A stretch of DNA of 64,000 nt from Mercurialis annua (Eukaryota; Streptophyta; Magnoliopsida; Malpighiales; Euphorbiaceae). Under the pieces are notes generated by a model that saw only the letters and a program-made list of their open reading frames with translations, ran no database searches and had not been told where the DNA came from. The translations under genes were made by a program, and so were the position numbers. Location of the stretch: assembly GCF_937616625.2 (NCBI RefSeq), contig NC_065577.1, positions 24,565,501-24,629,500 of the forward strand. The letters run 5' to 3'. Positions 36,401 through 47,185 of the stretch are shown in pieces. Position 1 is the stretch's first letter. Each line of letters opens with the position of its first letter.

Positions 36401-39400
36401 GTTTAAAACGTTACGAAACCAATCCAAACGTTTAAAACGTTACGAAACAAATCCAAATGTTTAAAGCGTTGCGAAACAAATCCAAACGTTTAAAATGTTA
36501 AGAAAAAAACCAAGCGTTTCACCTTTTTAGCGATTTAAGTAAAATGTTTACAAACGTTACGAAACAAATTAAAATGTTTCACCTGTTTAGTAATATATGC
36601 CAAACGTTTACAAACGTTACGAAACAAATCCAAGTGTTTCACCTTTTTAGCGATTTAAGCAAAAACGTTTATAAAACGTTACAAAATAAAACCGAACGTT
36701 TCACCTTTTTAGCGATTTAAGCCAAACATTTACAAATGTTACGAAACAAAACCAAACATTTACAAACATTTCCCTATTTTAGCGATTTAAGCCAAATATT
36801 TATAAACTCTATGAAACAAAAGCGTTTAATTGAATCGTATATGGAATTAAATTTTAAAAAGATTAAACGTTTGGATTTGTTTCATAACGTTTATAAGCGT
36901 TTGGCTTAAATTTCTAAAATGGTGAAACGCTTGGATTTGTTTCGTAACGTTTATAAGCATTTGGCTTAAATTGCTGAAAAGGTGAAACGTTTGGTCTTGT
37001 TTCGTAACATTTGTAAACGTTCGGCTTAAATTGCTAAAAATGTGAAACGTTTGGATTTGTTTCGTAACGTTTGTACGTAAATAGCTAAAAATGTGAAACG
37101 TTTGGATTTGTTTCATAACGTTTTAAATATTTGGTTTTGTTTCGTAACGTTTGTATACGTTTGGTTTACATCGCTAAAAATGTGAAACGTTTATAAATGT
37201 TTTGCTTAAATTGCTAAAAACATTTGGTTTTGTTTTGTAACGTTTGTAAACGTTTAGCTTAAATTACGAAACAAATCCAAACGTTTACAAACAAATCCAA
37301 ACGTTTAAAATGCTACGAAACAAATCCTAATGTTTCCCCATTTTAGCGATTTAAGCGAAACGTTTAAAACATTACGAAACAAATTCAAATGTTTCCCCAT
37401 TTTAGCAATTTAAGCCAAACATTTACAAACGTTATGAAACAAATCCAAACGTTTCCCCTTTTTAGCGATTTAAGCCAAACGTCTACAAACGTTACGAAAT
37501 AAATCCAAATGTTTCTCCATTTTAGCGATTTAAGACAAACGTTTACAAACGTTGCGAAACAAATCAAAACGTTTACAAACGCTACGAAATAAATCCAAGT
37601 GTTTCACCTTTTTAGCAATTAAAGCCAAACATTTATAAACGTTACGAAACAAATCCAAACCTTTCACCTTTTTAGCGATTTAAGCCAAACGTTTACAAAA
37701 GTTACGAAAAAATCCAAATATTTCCCCTTTTTCGCGATTTAAGCCAAACGCTTAAAATATTACGAAACAAATCCAAATGTTTCACCTTCTTAGCGATTAA
37801 ACAAACATTTACAAATTTTATGAACTAAAACCAAATGTTTCACCTTTTTAGCGATTTAAGCCAGACATTTAAAACGTTATGAGACCAATCTGAACGATTA
37901 AAACTTTACGAAACAAATCCAAACGTTTCAACTTTTTAGCGATTTAATCCAAACGTTTTTAAACGTTACGAAACCAAAAACGTTACGAAACAAATCCAAA
38001 CGTTCATCTTTTTAGCGATTTAAGCCAAACATTTAAGACGGTACAAAACAAATTCAAACGTTTCAAACATTACAAAACCAATCCAAAATTTTCACCCTTT
38101 TAGCGATATAAGCCAAACGTTTACAAACATTACGAAACAAGTCCAAACGTTTCCCCTTTGTAGCAGGTTTAGCCAAATGTTTACAAACATTACAAAAAAA
38201 AACCCAAACGTTTCACCTTTTTAGCGATTTAAGCCAAAAATTTAAAACGTTACAAAACCAATCCAAACATTTAAAACGTTACGAAACAAATCCAAACGTT
38301 TCAACTTTTTAGCAATTTAAGCCAAACGTTTACAAACGTTACGAAACAAAAAACGTTAGAAAATAAATCCAAACGTTGCACCTTTTTAGCGATTTAAGCC
38401 AAACGTTTAAAGCGTTACAAAACCAATCCAAACATTTAAAACGTTACGAAACAAATCCAAACGTTTCACCTTTCTAGGGATTTAAGCCAAATGTTTACAA
38501 ACATTACAGAACAAATCCAAACGTTTCACTTTTTTAGCGATTTAAGTCAAAAGTTTAAAACGTTACAAAACGAATCCAAAAGTTTACAAATGTTACGAAA
38601 CAAATCCAAACGTTTCACCTTTTTAGCAATTTAAGCCAAACGTTTAAAGCGTTATGAAACCAATCTAAACGTTTAAAACGTTATGAAACCAATCCAAACG
38701 TTTAAAACATTGCGAAACAAATCAAAACGTTTCACCTTTTTAGTGATTTAAGCTAAAAGTTTAAAACTTTACAAAACCAATCCAAACGTTTAAAACGTTA
38801 CAAAACAAATCCAAACGATTCCTCTTTTTAGTAAGCTAAAAGTGCACAACGTTAGAAAACCAATCCAAACGTTTAAAATGTTACGAAAAAAATCCAAACG
38901 TTTCCCCTTTTTAGTGATTTAAGCTAACGTTTTACAATCGTAACGAAACCGAAAACGTAAATAAACAAATTTAAACATTTTACCTTTTTGTGATTTAGGC
39001 GAAACATTCAAAATGTTACAAAACCATTCCAAACGTTTAAAACGTTACGGAACAAATCCAAACGTTTCCCCTTTTTAATAATTTAGGCCAAACGTTTTAC
39101 AAACGTAACGAAACCAAAAACGTAAAGAAAACAATCCAAACTCTAAATATCACCTTTTTAGCGATTTAGGCGAAGCATTCAAAACGTTTCAAAACCAATC
39201 CAAACGTTTAAAATTTTACGAAACAAATACAAACGTTTCACCGTTTTAGCGATTTAAGCCAAACATTTTTAAACGTTACGAAACAAATCCAAACGTTTCA
39301 CCTTTTTAGCGATTTATGCCAAATGTTTACAAACGTTACAAAATAAATCCAAATGTTTCACATTTTTAGCGATTTAAGCTAAACGTTTACAAATGTTACG

Positions 39401-39481
39401 AAACAAATCCAAATGTTTCCCCTTTTTTGTGATTTAAGCCAAAAGTTAAAACGTTACAAAACCAATCGAAACGTTTAAAAC
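33405..39481. repeat. Satellite sub-region: alternating larger blocks up to the Tekay insertion
   Basis: Approximate blocks are B 33405-34272, A 34273-36103, B 36104-36815, A 36816-37265 and B 37266-39481. Units here often lack part of the 60 bp (forms with AAACGTTTAAAACGTTACG are common), so the period is looser than to the left. A non-satellite string with GAATCGTATATGGAATTA marks the B-to-A switch at about 36820-36860 and recurs at about 55930-55970. Confidence 0.8.
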
Positions 39482-39564
39482 TGTAATATCCCGTAAAAAA
39501 ATTAAATTTATTTCTCGATGAAATTTCGGTAATTTTTGGGTCGTTTTCGGTAGTGGTTCGGTTT

Positions 39565-39591
39565 GTGGTTCAACCTAAAGGGTTGAACCAC
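39565..39591. promoter_or_regulatory. Conserved 11-bp inverted repeat in LTR
   Basis: GTGGTTCAACC and GGTTGAACCAC face each other across five bases. The same arrangement, with different loops, is at 10097-10124, 52851-52877 and 62378-62403, while nearby sequence differs more. It could be a binding site or an RNA hairpin. Confidence 0.5.
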
Positions 39592-39817
39592 ACTCTTTAA
39601 AATAAGGTCTCAAAAGATACCTGATTTTTGGATTTTTTTCGTTCAAGACTCAAGGTCTCGTAGGAGACCTTAACAAATATGGACTAGTCTCGTACGAGAC
39701 CAGGGTTCTCAAACGAGAACGTCATCAAATTGTTATTCTCATTTGAGAACAGCGTATGCCTTCGGGGGAGGGGGGGGGGGGGCATTTTTGACCTCCAATA
39801 TTTCATGAATCGATCCT

Positions 39818-39825
39818 TTTAAATA
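39818..39825 (+). promoter_or_regulatory. Possible TATA box of the Tekay-like LTR
   Basis: TTTAAATA lies upstream of ACCCTAAACC and about 125 bases before the splice donor. The 3' LTR has TTTAAATACG at the matching place and the 62256 fragment has TATTTATAAAT (62635-62645). No start site can be proved from sequence. Confidence 0.35.
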
Positions 39826-39944
39826 CGTAAACCCTAAACCTAATACATTCTCCACACTTCAAAGAAACCATAGCCGTCATTCCCTTCCGTTTCTGCAGAG
39901 AATTCGCTGATCAAATTCCTCTCAAAGTTTTCAGAAAATCATCC

Positions 39945-39950
39945 GTAAGT
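39945..39950 (+). promoter_or_regulatory. Candidate splice donor in the LTR leader
   Basis: ATCATCC|GTAAGTTTG is a near-ideal plant 5' splice site. Equivalent sites occur in other copies at 10448, 53198, 62756, 57365/57386 (diverged LTR) and on the minus strand at 44266. The matching acceptor candidate is at 45682-45683, just before the gag ATG. Confidence 0.45.
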
Positions 39951-41749
39951 TTGTTTAAGAATTTTCAGTTTTTGTTTTAAACGGCAATTCCGTATTTTTG
40001 ATCGTTCTCTCTCGTTGTTAGATCGAAATCGATTCTGCTTGATCCTAGAGATTCTAGATTAAATTCTCTACGATTCCCTACCTCGTTTTCGCAAAACGGT
40101 ACGTGATCGACCTCGTTTTAATCGCCGTACGGTTTATCGTTTTAAGTTATATTCACTGTTCTTCTTTTATGTTGTTTCTGCCGATTGCTCCTTTCCTCTA
40201 TTGGCTTTGATTATGCTTCATTCATGTTATAAACCTCTTGTATGTTTAGTCGTTAATCGTTTAAACTCGGTTAGAAATTCTTAGCTCGTTTTTATGATTT
40301 TCTTTTCCTCGTTCTTAGAACGAATATTTACTGTCGATTCCTTCTTGGGATTTCTGATTTCTTAATCATTGTTAAGAGTTATGTTTGCTTGATGATTGAG
40401 GGTTTGAGGTGTGGCAATGATTCGGTTTCATGATTGCTTTCAAATTGAAGTTATATTGTTTGATTTTGTTCAATGGTTTGGAGCTACTGTTCATGAGATT
40501 CATGTGGGTTAATATGTGAGGAAGAGGATGACATGTCATCAATGGATTGGCTGAATCATTTGTTTTTGGCTAAGGGTTTAATTAGATCACTGATTTGTTT
40601 TGCATTAAACCTATTGATTTCTTAAGTTAAATGTTATCTATGGATTAATCGATTTCAATTTCAAATTTGAAGATTTTATTTAAATTGAAAGTTTGATAAA
40701 TTGGTAATTTGTGACTATAAATGTTTTACAAACTTAAGTTAATATAATTACTCGGGTAATTATATTTGTTTTTGAATATCAATGTGGCTAAATTACAATT
40801 TAGCCCCTGAACATTTTTATAACTTAATTAAGTAAGTTTTTGGTTAGTAAACCTATACTTTGTTTTAATTATAAACAAAAGTAATTAATTTGATTTCGGA
40901 TGTTAATTTGGTTAAAGTACAGTTTAGTCCCTAATTGGCTAAAGTACAGTTTAGTCCCTAAACTTTTATGAACTTAAAATGGTTAGATTTTGGGTTGTAA
41001 TTTGGGTTACTTGAAATTGAAGTTATTGAGTTCCGCTTTTAAAATGGATTATTATTTTGTTAAATTATTTTATAAATATACACTCGGGTTTATATTTGAT
41101 AAACGTTTTGAGTTGGGTTAGACTTGGGTCACCCGCCAAGTGAGATTAGCTTGGTAGTTATTGGTAACTCGGCTAACCCACTATTTGGAAATTATTTAAT
41201 ATTTAAAATTTATTAAAAGTGAGAACTCAATAGACTTGTAATAATTGTGCATTGCTACCTTTTTGGTATTTTTGTGTTGTTCTGGATTATTTAATTCCGA
41301 CGTGTTATTTGTGCTAGTCCTATGTGGTGTCTAGTACTCTCTAGAGTTAGGGTCTGTTTTTAATAATTATTTTATTTGTCTAGACCCGTCTATTGTTCGT
41401 GCTTCAGAGGCGAACCATGATTAGTTGCTTGCCGGTTATCACGTGGATTAGCAAGCAGTGAGTTTGTACTTACTCTTTACCGCTTTATTAAGTAAATTGT
41501 TATTTTAATATTAAATATATAGATGGTACGTATATTTCGAACTGTTTTATTATTATGACTTCTAGTTGGAACCTGCTACCTAATGGGCATCATTAGGACT
41601 GCGTGCGCACCAGTAATGATATGGGTGAGGTATATATGGAAATGTGGTAACTCGGTGTGAGCATAGCTCTCGGGACCAAATAGAGTAACTCGGTTTAGCA
41701 CAACTCTCGGGACTCTGGATATGGTATAATCAGCTCTTGGGACAAGACC

Positions 41750-44700
41750 TGTCACGACCCATTTTCATAAATCGCGACCGGCGCTAGGGTATGGGTAATG
41801 TAGTACCAAAACCCGTAGCTAGCCTTTCAATTAACATATTAACCTGCAGAAAACCAATGCTCGGGGGCAACCGAGACTTCAGCCTAAATCTAGCAGATAT
41901 AATATTCAACAGATAATATAACATGTTTATCCAATTCGAAATCTAAAATAGATTTATCATAAACCAATGTAAATAATATAACATGCCCAAGCAATATAAC
42001 CAGTCGAACCAATCCGACAAATTGTCTAATAATAATAAAGACGTCTAGTTACTACTGCGGTCTAAGAATAAAACAGTTTTACAGTTTATTAAAAATAAAA
42101 GGAACCTCCGAGAAAAGTAAATGCGGAGATCACCAGACTCTCTCAGATCATAACCCTGGGAAAAATTGGGAAAACAACGGGGTCAGATATACTGAGATGA
42201 GTTCATACCACTATTTACATTTATTAAGTGGAAAACCTTTAAAACGTTTAAAACATTTAATAACGATATTACAGATAATAGTTGGAACCCTAATCCACAA
42301 TTCTAAATAATAATCATAATCCAATAGGTCTGGTCCCGAGAGCTGAGCTACACCGAGTTACTCTACCTGGTCCCGAGAGCTATGCTCACACCGAGTTACC
42401 ACATTTCCATATATACCTTACCCAGATCAATACCGGTGCGCACGCAGTCCTAATGATGCCAATTAGGTAGCACGTTCCAACTAAGAGCCATAATATAAAA
42501 ACAGTTCGAAATATACGTACAGTATATATATTTAATATTAAAATAACAATTTACTTAATAAAGCGGTAAATAGTAAATATAAACTCACTGCTTGCTAATC
42601 CACGTGAAATACCGGCAAGCAACTAACTCTGGTTCGCCTCTGAAGCACGAACAGTAGACGAGTCTAGACAAATAAAATAATTATTAAAATCAGACCCTAA
42701 CTCTAGAGAGTACTAGACACCACATAAGACTAGCACAATTAGCACGTAGTAAATAAACAATCCAAAGTACACAAATATATCCAAAAGGTAATAAAGCCCA
42801 ATTAATATAAGTCTATTGAGTTCTCACTTTAAAATCCAATTTATAAATATTATTTAATAACTTTAAATAATAAATAATTTACAAATAGTGGGTTTGCCGA
42901 GTTACCAATAACTACCAAGCTAACCTCACTTGTCGGATGACCCAAGTCTAATCCGACTCAAAACGTTTATCAAATATAAACCCGAGTTTATATTTATAAA
43001 ACAATTTAACAAAATATTAATCTATTTTAAAAGCGGAACTCAATAACTTCAATTCCAAGTAACCCAAGTTACAAATCAAAAACTTACATTTTAAGTTAAT
43101 AAAAGTTTAGGGACTAAATCGTACATTAACCAATTAGGGGCTAAACTGTACTTTTGCCAAATAGGGACTAAATTGTACTTTAGTCAAATTGATATCCGAA
43201 ATCAATTTAATTGCTTTTGTTTATAATTAAAACCAACTATAAAGTTATCAACCAAAAATCCACTTAATTAAGTTATAAAATAAGTTCAGGGGCTAAATTG
43301 TAATTTAACCAAATTTTGACAAAACGACATTTGTAGGCAAATATAATTACCCGAGTAATTATATAAACTTAATTAATAAATAACTATCGTTTACAACATA
43401 AGAGTTTTAATTCAAAACGAAATCCAATTTTACTAGGTAAAGTTAAACTTCAAGGATTTATTTGATTTAGTCAAAATAATTTAATGGCCACAATGGCATT
43501 TTAGCCATCTCCTTCAAGTTTAAACCCAGGTGATACCCGCCTATGCCTTAATCATCATTCTCTTAAATTTCCAATTACAGAAACATAATTCCCAAAACCA
43601 ACAAACACAACACCAATCTTCTTTAACAAATCTTAATTAAGCTAGAAGAACATCAATCAAGAATTAACCAAAATCCTAATCATATACTAAAAACTCAATC
43701 ACAGTGGCACTAAAGCAAGGAACGGGAAGAACAACGACGAGCCGTACAATGAGCAACACATCAAAATAACTCACTCAACAAAGCCGTTAACCCATTGAAC
43801 AAATATGTTACGTAATCAATCATGAAGAATCAAGCCAAGAAAAGAAACCCAATCGGCAGAAACTTAACAACGAAACCAAGAACAACCAAATTACTACGGA
43901 TCCGAGAACCAAATGATGAAACAACTCAATCTAAAAGCTTGATCAAATAACTACTAATCATGCCAAGGGATCCATAATCAAAAGACAAGCAAAACAAAAC
44001 CGAAAGAGGAAGGGATGGTTCGGCAGAAACATTAAAGCAAAACAGAGAACACATTTGCGTATAAAAACGATGAAACGGGATTGATTAGAACGAGATCGAC
44101 GGCGTACCGTTCAGCGAAACTGAGATAGGGAGACGTAGGGAATTGAGTCTAGAGCGTCTGAGATCAAGCGGAATCAATTTCGATCTAGAAACGAAAGAGA
44201 ACGAACCAAATTACGTAATGTCGTTCAAACGCAAAATCTGGAAATCAAAAGAATCAGAAAACTTACCGAACAGCGACCTTTGGAAGATGATAACAGCTTC
44301 GATACTCAGCGAAATGACAAGAGGAAAACGGCTAGGGTTTCAGTGATGAGTGGTGAAGATTTTCTATTTAGAAGTCGAGCTGATATAACGAGAGGAAGTG
44401 GGTCGAAAACAGGTTGGAAGTGGGCTGGGCGAAGGGGTCCAAAAGCTGCTATGATTCCCGAACGGGAATGGCCTTTCAGGCCATGATTCCCGTTCGGGAA
44501 TGCCTGGTCTCGAACGAGACCAGGCCCAAAAAAAGAGATTCCCGTCCGGGAATTCCAATTCCCGAACGGGAATGAATGAATTCTATTTTTTTTTTATTTT
44601 TGATTTAAATATATAATTGGTTAAACCAATAAATCACACCCAAACCAAACAACTCGAACCAAGCCACTAATATCGAGATTACTTCAAAACGACCGGGAAA

Positions 44701-44752
44701 AATGTCGGAATTTAAATGTAAAAAAAACTGTAAAATTTTACGGGATATTACA
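41750..44752 (-). repeat. Solo LTR of the same superfamily, inserted in reverse in the 5' LTR
   Basis: Read on the minus strand it starts TGTAATATCCCG (44752) and ends GGTCGTGACA (41750), 3003 bp. AGACC at 41745-41749 and 44753-44757 is a perfect 5-bp target duplication. Its palindrome module differs from that of its host: ATTCCCGTTCGGGAAT-type sites at about 44452-44575, with one TCTCGAACGAGACC. It has a splice donor at 44266 (minus). The open frames at 44143-44558 are shadows. Confidence 0.95.
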
Positions 44753-45346
44753 AGACCTATTGGAATATGTTTATTATTTAGAATTGTGGATTAGGGTTCC
44801 AACTATTACTCGTAATATCGTTATTAAATGTTTTAAACGGTTTTATAGGTTTTCCACTTAATGAATGTAGATAGTGGTATAAACTCATCTCAGTATATCT
44901 GACCCCGTTGTTTTCCCAATTTTTCCAGGGTTATGATTTGAGAGAGTCGCTGGTTTCCGTTCTTTACTTTCTCGGATGTTTTTATTATTTTGATAAACTG
45001 TAAAACTGTTTTATTCTTAGACCGCAGTAGTAACTAGACGTCTTTATTTTATTCTAATTGTTGTCAGATTGGTCTGACTAATTTATTATTGCTCTGGCAT
45101 GTTATATAATCATTCTGGATTATTTATGTTAAACCGATTTAATACCATTATTGGAATGTATGTTATCTTAATTGTTGAATATTATAAATGCTAGATTTAG
45201 GCTAAAGTCTCGGTTGCCCCCGAGCATTGGTTTTCTGCAGGTTTATGTGTTTATATGTTAAATGAAAGGCTAGCTACGGGTTTTGGTACTACATTACCCA
45301 TACCCTAGCGCCGGTCGCGATTCATGAAAATGGGTCTTGACAAACT

Positions 45347-45358
45347 TGTTATCAGAGC
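45347..45358 (+). other. Primer binding site, Met-initiator tRNA type
   Basis: TGTTATCAGAGC follows four bases after the LTR end (TTGACA). The usual plant sequence complementary to the 3' end of initiator Met tRNA is TGGTATCAGAGC, so one base differs. Minus-strand cDNA synthesis starts here in working elements. Confidence 0.85.
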
Positions 45359-45681
45359 TTTGGTTTCAAACCAAGGCCATTTGCTTGCTATGTGTTTACT
45401 CTGTTAAGTATGGTTGTGTCTTAGGAACTACTGCGGATATAGGTTTCTGTCATGTCTTTAAAGACGTCAACTTTTGATTTTAAAACATTCTGCCTACACC
45501 AATAAGATTGCGTAGAGTCAGTCATTATATGTTGAATTAATGCTTTTAATAGTTGTTCTTATTTCACTTGGGTGAACATTTTAATGCTGTTGATTTCTCG
45601 GGAAAGCCAAATTGTTACTTGTTTTGTTTCATACTTGGGTATGGATTTATGTGTTATTTAAATTTTTTTGGTTCATTCCTT

Positions 45682-45683
45682 AG
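45682..45683 (+). promoter_or_regulatory. Candidate splice acceptor before the gag start
   Basis: A T-rich tract (from 45661) runs into CATTCCTTAG|GAT and the gag ATG follows three bases later at 45687. Together with the conserved LTR donor this would remove most of the LTR 3' part, the primer site and a leader containing upstream open frames. Confidence 0.45.
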
Positions 45684-45686
45684 GAT

Positions 45687-47185
45687 ATGGACAACGTTGT
45701 TCGTACTCGTGCTGTGGCAGAGCAAGAAGCTGAGGCTGATGATGCGAATTCCATGGAAGTCGATCAGAACGTACCACTAGTTCAGGAAAATGCTGGACGT
45801 GGTAGAGGTAGAGGTGCTGGAAGAGGCAGAGGAGCTGGTGCTGGTAAAGGTGGAGCTAGAGGACGTGGTGCAGCAGGTGTTCAGTCACCGAATGTGCAGC
45901 AGGCACCGGAGGTGAAACAGGCACCAAACATGCAGGCGTTTGACTTCACTACCTTCTTGGCTGCCATTGTCGAGATGCAGAATAACCAGGCTTTTCTACA
46001 GAATCAGTGTACTGTATTGGGTCAGTTAGCGCAGCAACAGCAACCTCAGGTTGGTGCTGTAGCTGGTATGGGTGGACTTGCTGGTGTCGATCACATTCCG
46101 ACAGACAGAGAGGTGGTGATGACCTACACGAAGTTGACTCCGACTTCATTTGATGGCACAGGGGATGCTCTTGACCTTTTGGAGGAGTTTGAGTACAACA
46201 GTCAAAGGATTCAAGCTACCGATCATCAATCAGTGATGCTTGTGGAGATGTCGCTGAAGGGTCCAGCTAAGGACTGGTTTCACGATAACATCAGGCTAGA
46301 GATGGCTACATTGACTTGGGCTGAGTTTGTGAACAGGTTCAGAGGTTACTATCTACCCTTCTCTGTTACTGATAATTTCAGGGAAAAGCTGTTAAATTTG
46401 AAGAAAGGGGATACATCGGTGACAGACTACACTACAGAGTTTGTCCGTTTGGGGAGGTTTGCTACAGATCTACAGGGTGATCGAGGGCAAGTGAACGACC
46501 GCTACGTTAGGGGTTTAGGCTCGGAATTTCTTCATTTGCTGATAGGGACAGACATGGAGTTTGCTCGAGTAGTGGATAGTGCTCGACGGATGGAGAATTC
46601 ATTGATTCAGTTTGGGACGATCTCTGACCCTCTCCAGAATCAGAAGGGAAAGAGTGATCTTCCTAGTGGTGGGCAACAGGCCCCAGCGCAGCATGGTAGT
46701 GGAAACTACTACAATTTCTCTTCTCAGGCCAATAGGGGGAGTCGCCGTACGCACAAAAAGGGGAGGCATAGTACTAGGAGTGCTCCGTACAGTTCTAGCA
46801 GCATTGGGAGTAACCGTTGTTCAAGACGCGGGTACAGTAGTGGATCGAACATTCCGTTATGCCAGAATTGTAGACGCATGCACTATGGTCAGTGCCAGTT
46901 AGCTCCTGGAGGTTGTTTACTTGTGGCCAGCCGGGTCATTTCTCTAGGGAGTGTCCGACATCTGGGCAGCAGATGTCTAACTCCAGTGTGGCGCAATCAT
47001 CATACCAGCAGTAGAGACCTGCGTTTACAGAGTCTGTAGGGTATTCTCAGCCTGCAGCATCTTTTGGTGGCCAGCGGGGCCGTGGTTCTGGTGGCAGAGG
47101 TTTTGATGGCCGTGGTAGCGGTGTAAGAGGTTCCAAGAGTTATGGTACTGGGCAGAGTTCGCAGCAGCAGCCGCAGGGTCAGGCC
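45687..47185 (+). pseudogene. gag: gag polyprotein part, frameshifted in the zinc knuckle
   Basis: The ATG at 45687 is chosen because it follows the acceptor-like site and the frame matches the family from the first codons. An Arg-Gly-rich tract spans residues 36-62. The retrotransposon Gag domain covers about residues 150-290 (SFDGTGDALDLLEEFEY, LKGPAKDWF, FVNRFRGYYLP, VTDYTTEFVRLGRFATDL). The CCHC zinc knuckle would read C-x2-C-GQPGHFSREC, but a one-base loss at about 46917 shifts the frame inside it, so the open frame ends at 47039 in unrelated residues. The Gly/Gln-rich C-terminal part continues in the restored frame to the PR. Capsid and RNA-binding protein of the particle. Inactive. Confidence 0.9.

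Larger units (their letters stand above)
12721..39481. repeat. Main satellite array: 60-bp units in alternating orientation
   Basis: About 26.8 kb consists almost wholly of a 60-bp tandem unit, roughly 440 copies. The unit has two 30-bp halves, each beginning AAACGTTTGG: one continues CTTAAATCGCTAAAAAGGTG, the other ATTTGTTTCGTAACGTTTGT (orientation A on the plus strand). Divergence between units is visible but length is well kept. Orientation changes many times, giving blocks from about 90 bases to 4.8 kb. The only non-satellite pieces are the U1 and U2 inserts and a few odd junction strings. Open frames of 60-202 codons throughout are a consequence of the unit length being divisible by three. 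Confidence 0.97.
39482..45342 (+). repeat. 5' LTR, interrupted by a reverse solo LTR
   Basis: It starts TGTAATATCCCG and ends GGGTCTTGACA; without the insertion and one AGACC copy it is about 2.85 kb, close to the 2.87 kb of the 3' LTR. It contains the inverted repeat GTGGTTCAACC/GGTTGAACCAC (39565-39591), TCTCGTACGAGA palindromes (39650-39720), a G run (39764-39782), a TATA-like TTTAAATA (39818-39825), a splice donor (39945) and a 27-bp tandem duplication (40908-40961). Confidence 0.93.

Noticed and set aside
12721..39481. CRISPR-like look of short direct repeats
   Set aside because: There are no spacers; units are contiguous, diverged and switch strand, and the surroundings are plant retrotransposons.
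12721..39481. Telomeric or rDNA-spacer repeat
   Set aside because: No TTTAGGG-type runs and no rRNA gene sequence occur anywhere in the window.
44143..44558. Three overlapping open frames of 64-68 codons
   Set aside because: They lie in the 5' region of the reverse solo LTR, and the one on the minus strand is a translation of the palindrome module.
45553..45780. 75-codon open frame upstream of gag
   Set aside because: It overlaps the gag start in another frame, has no domain, and lies in the presumed leader intron.
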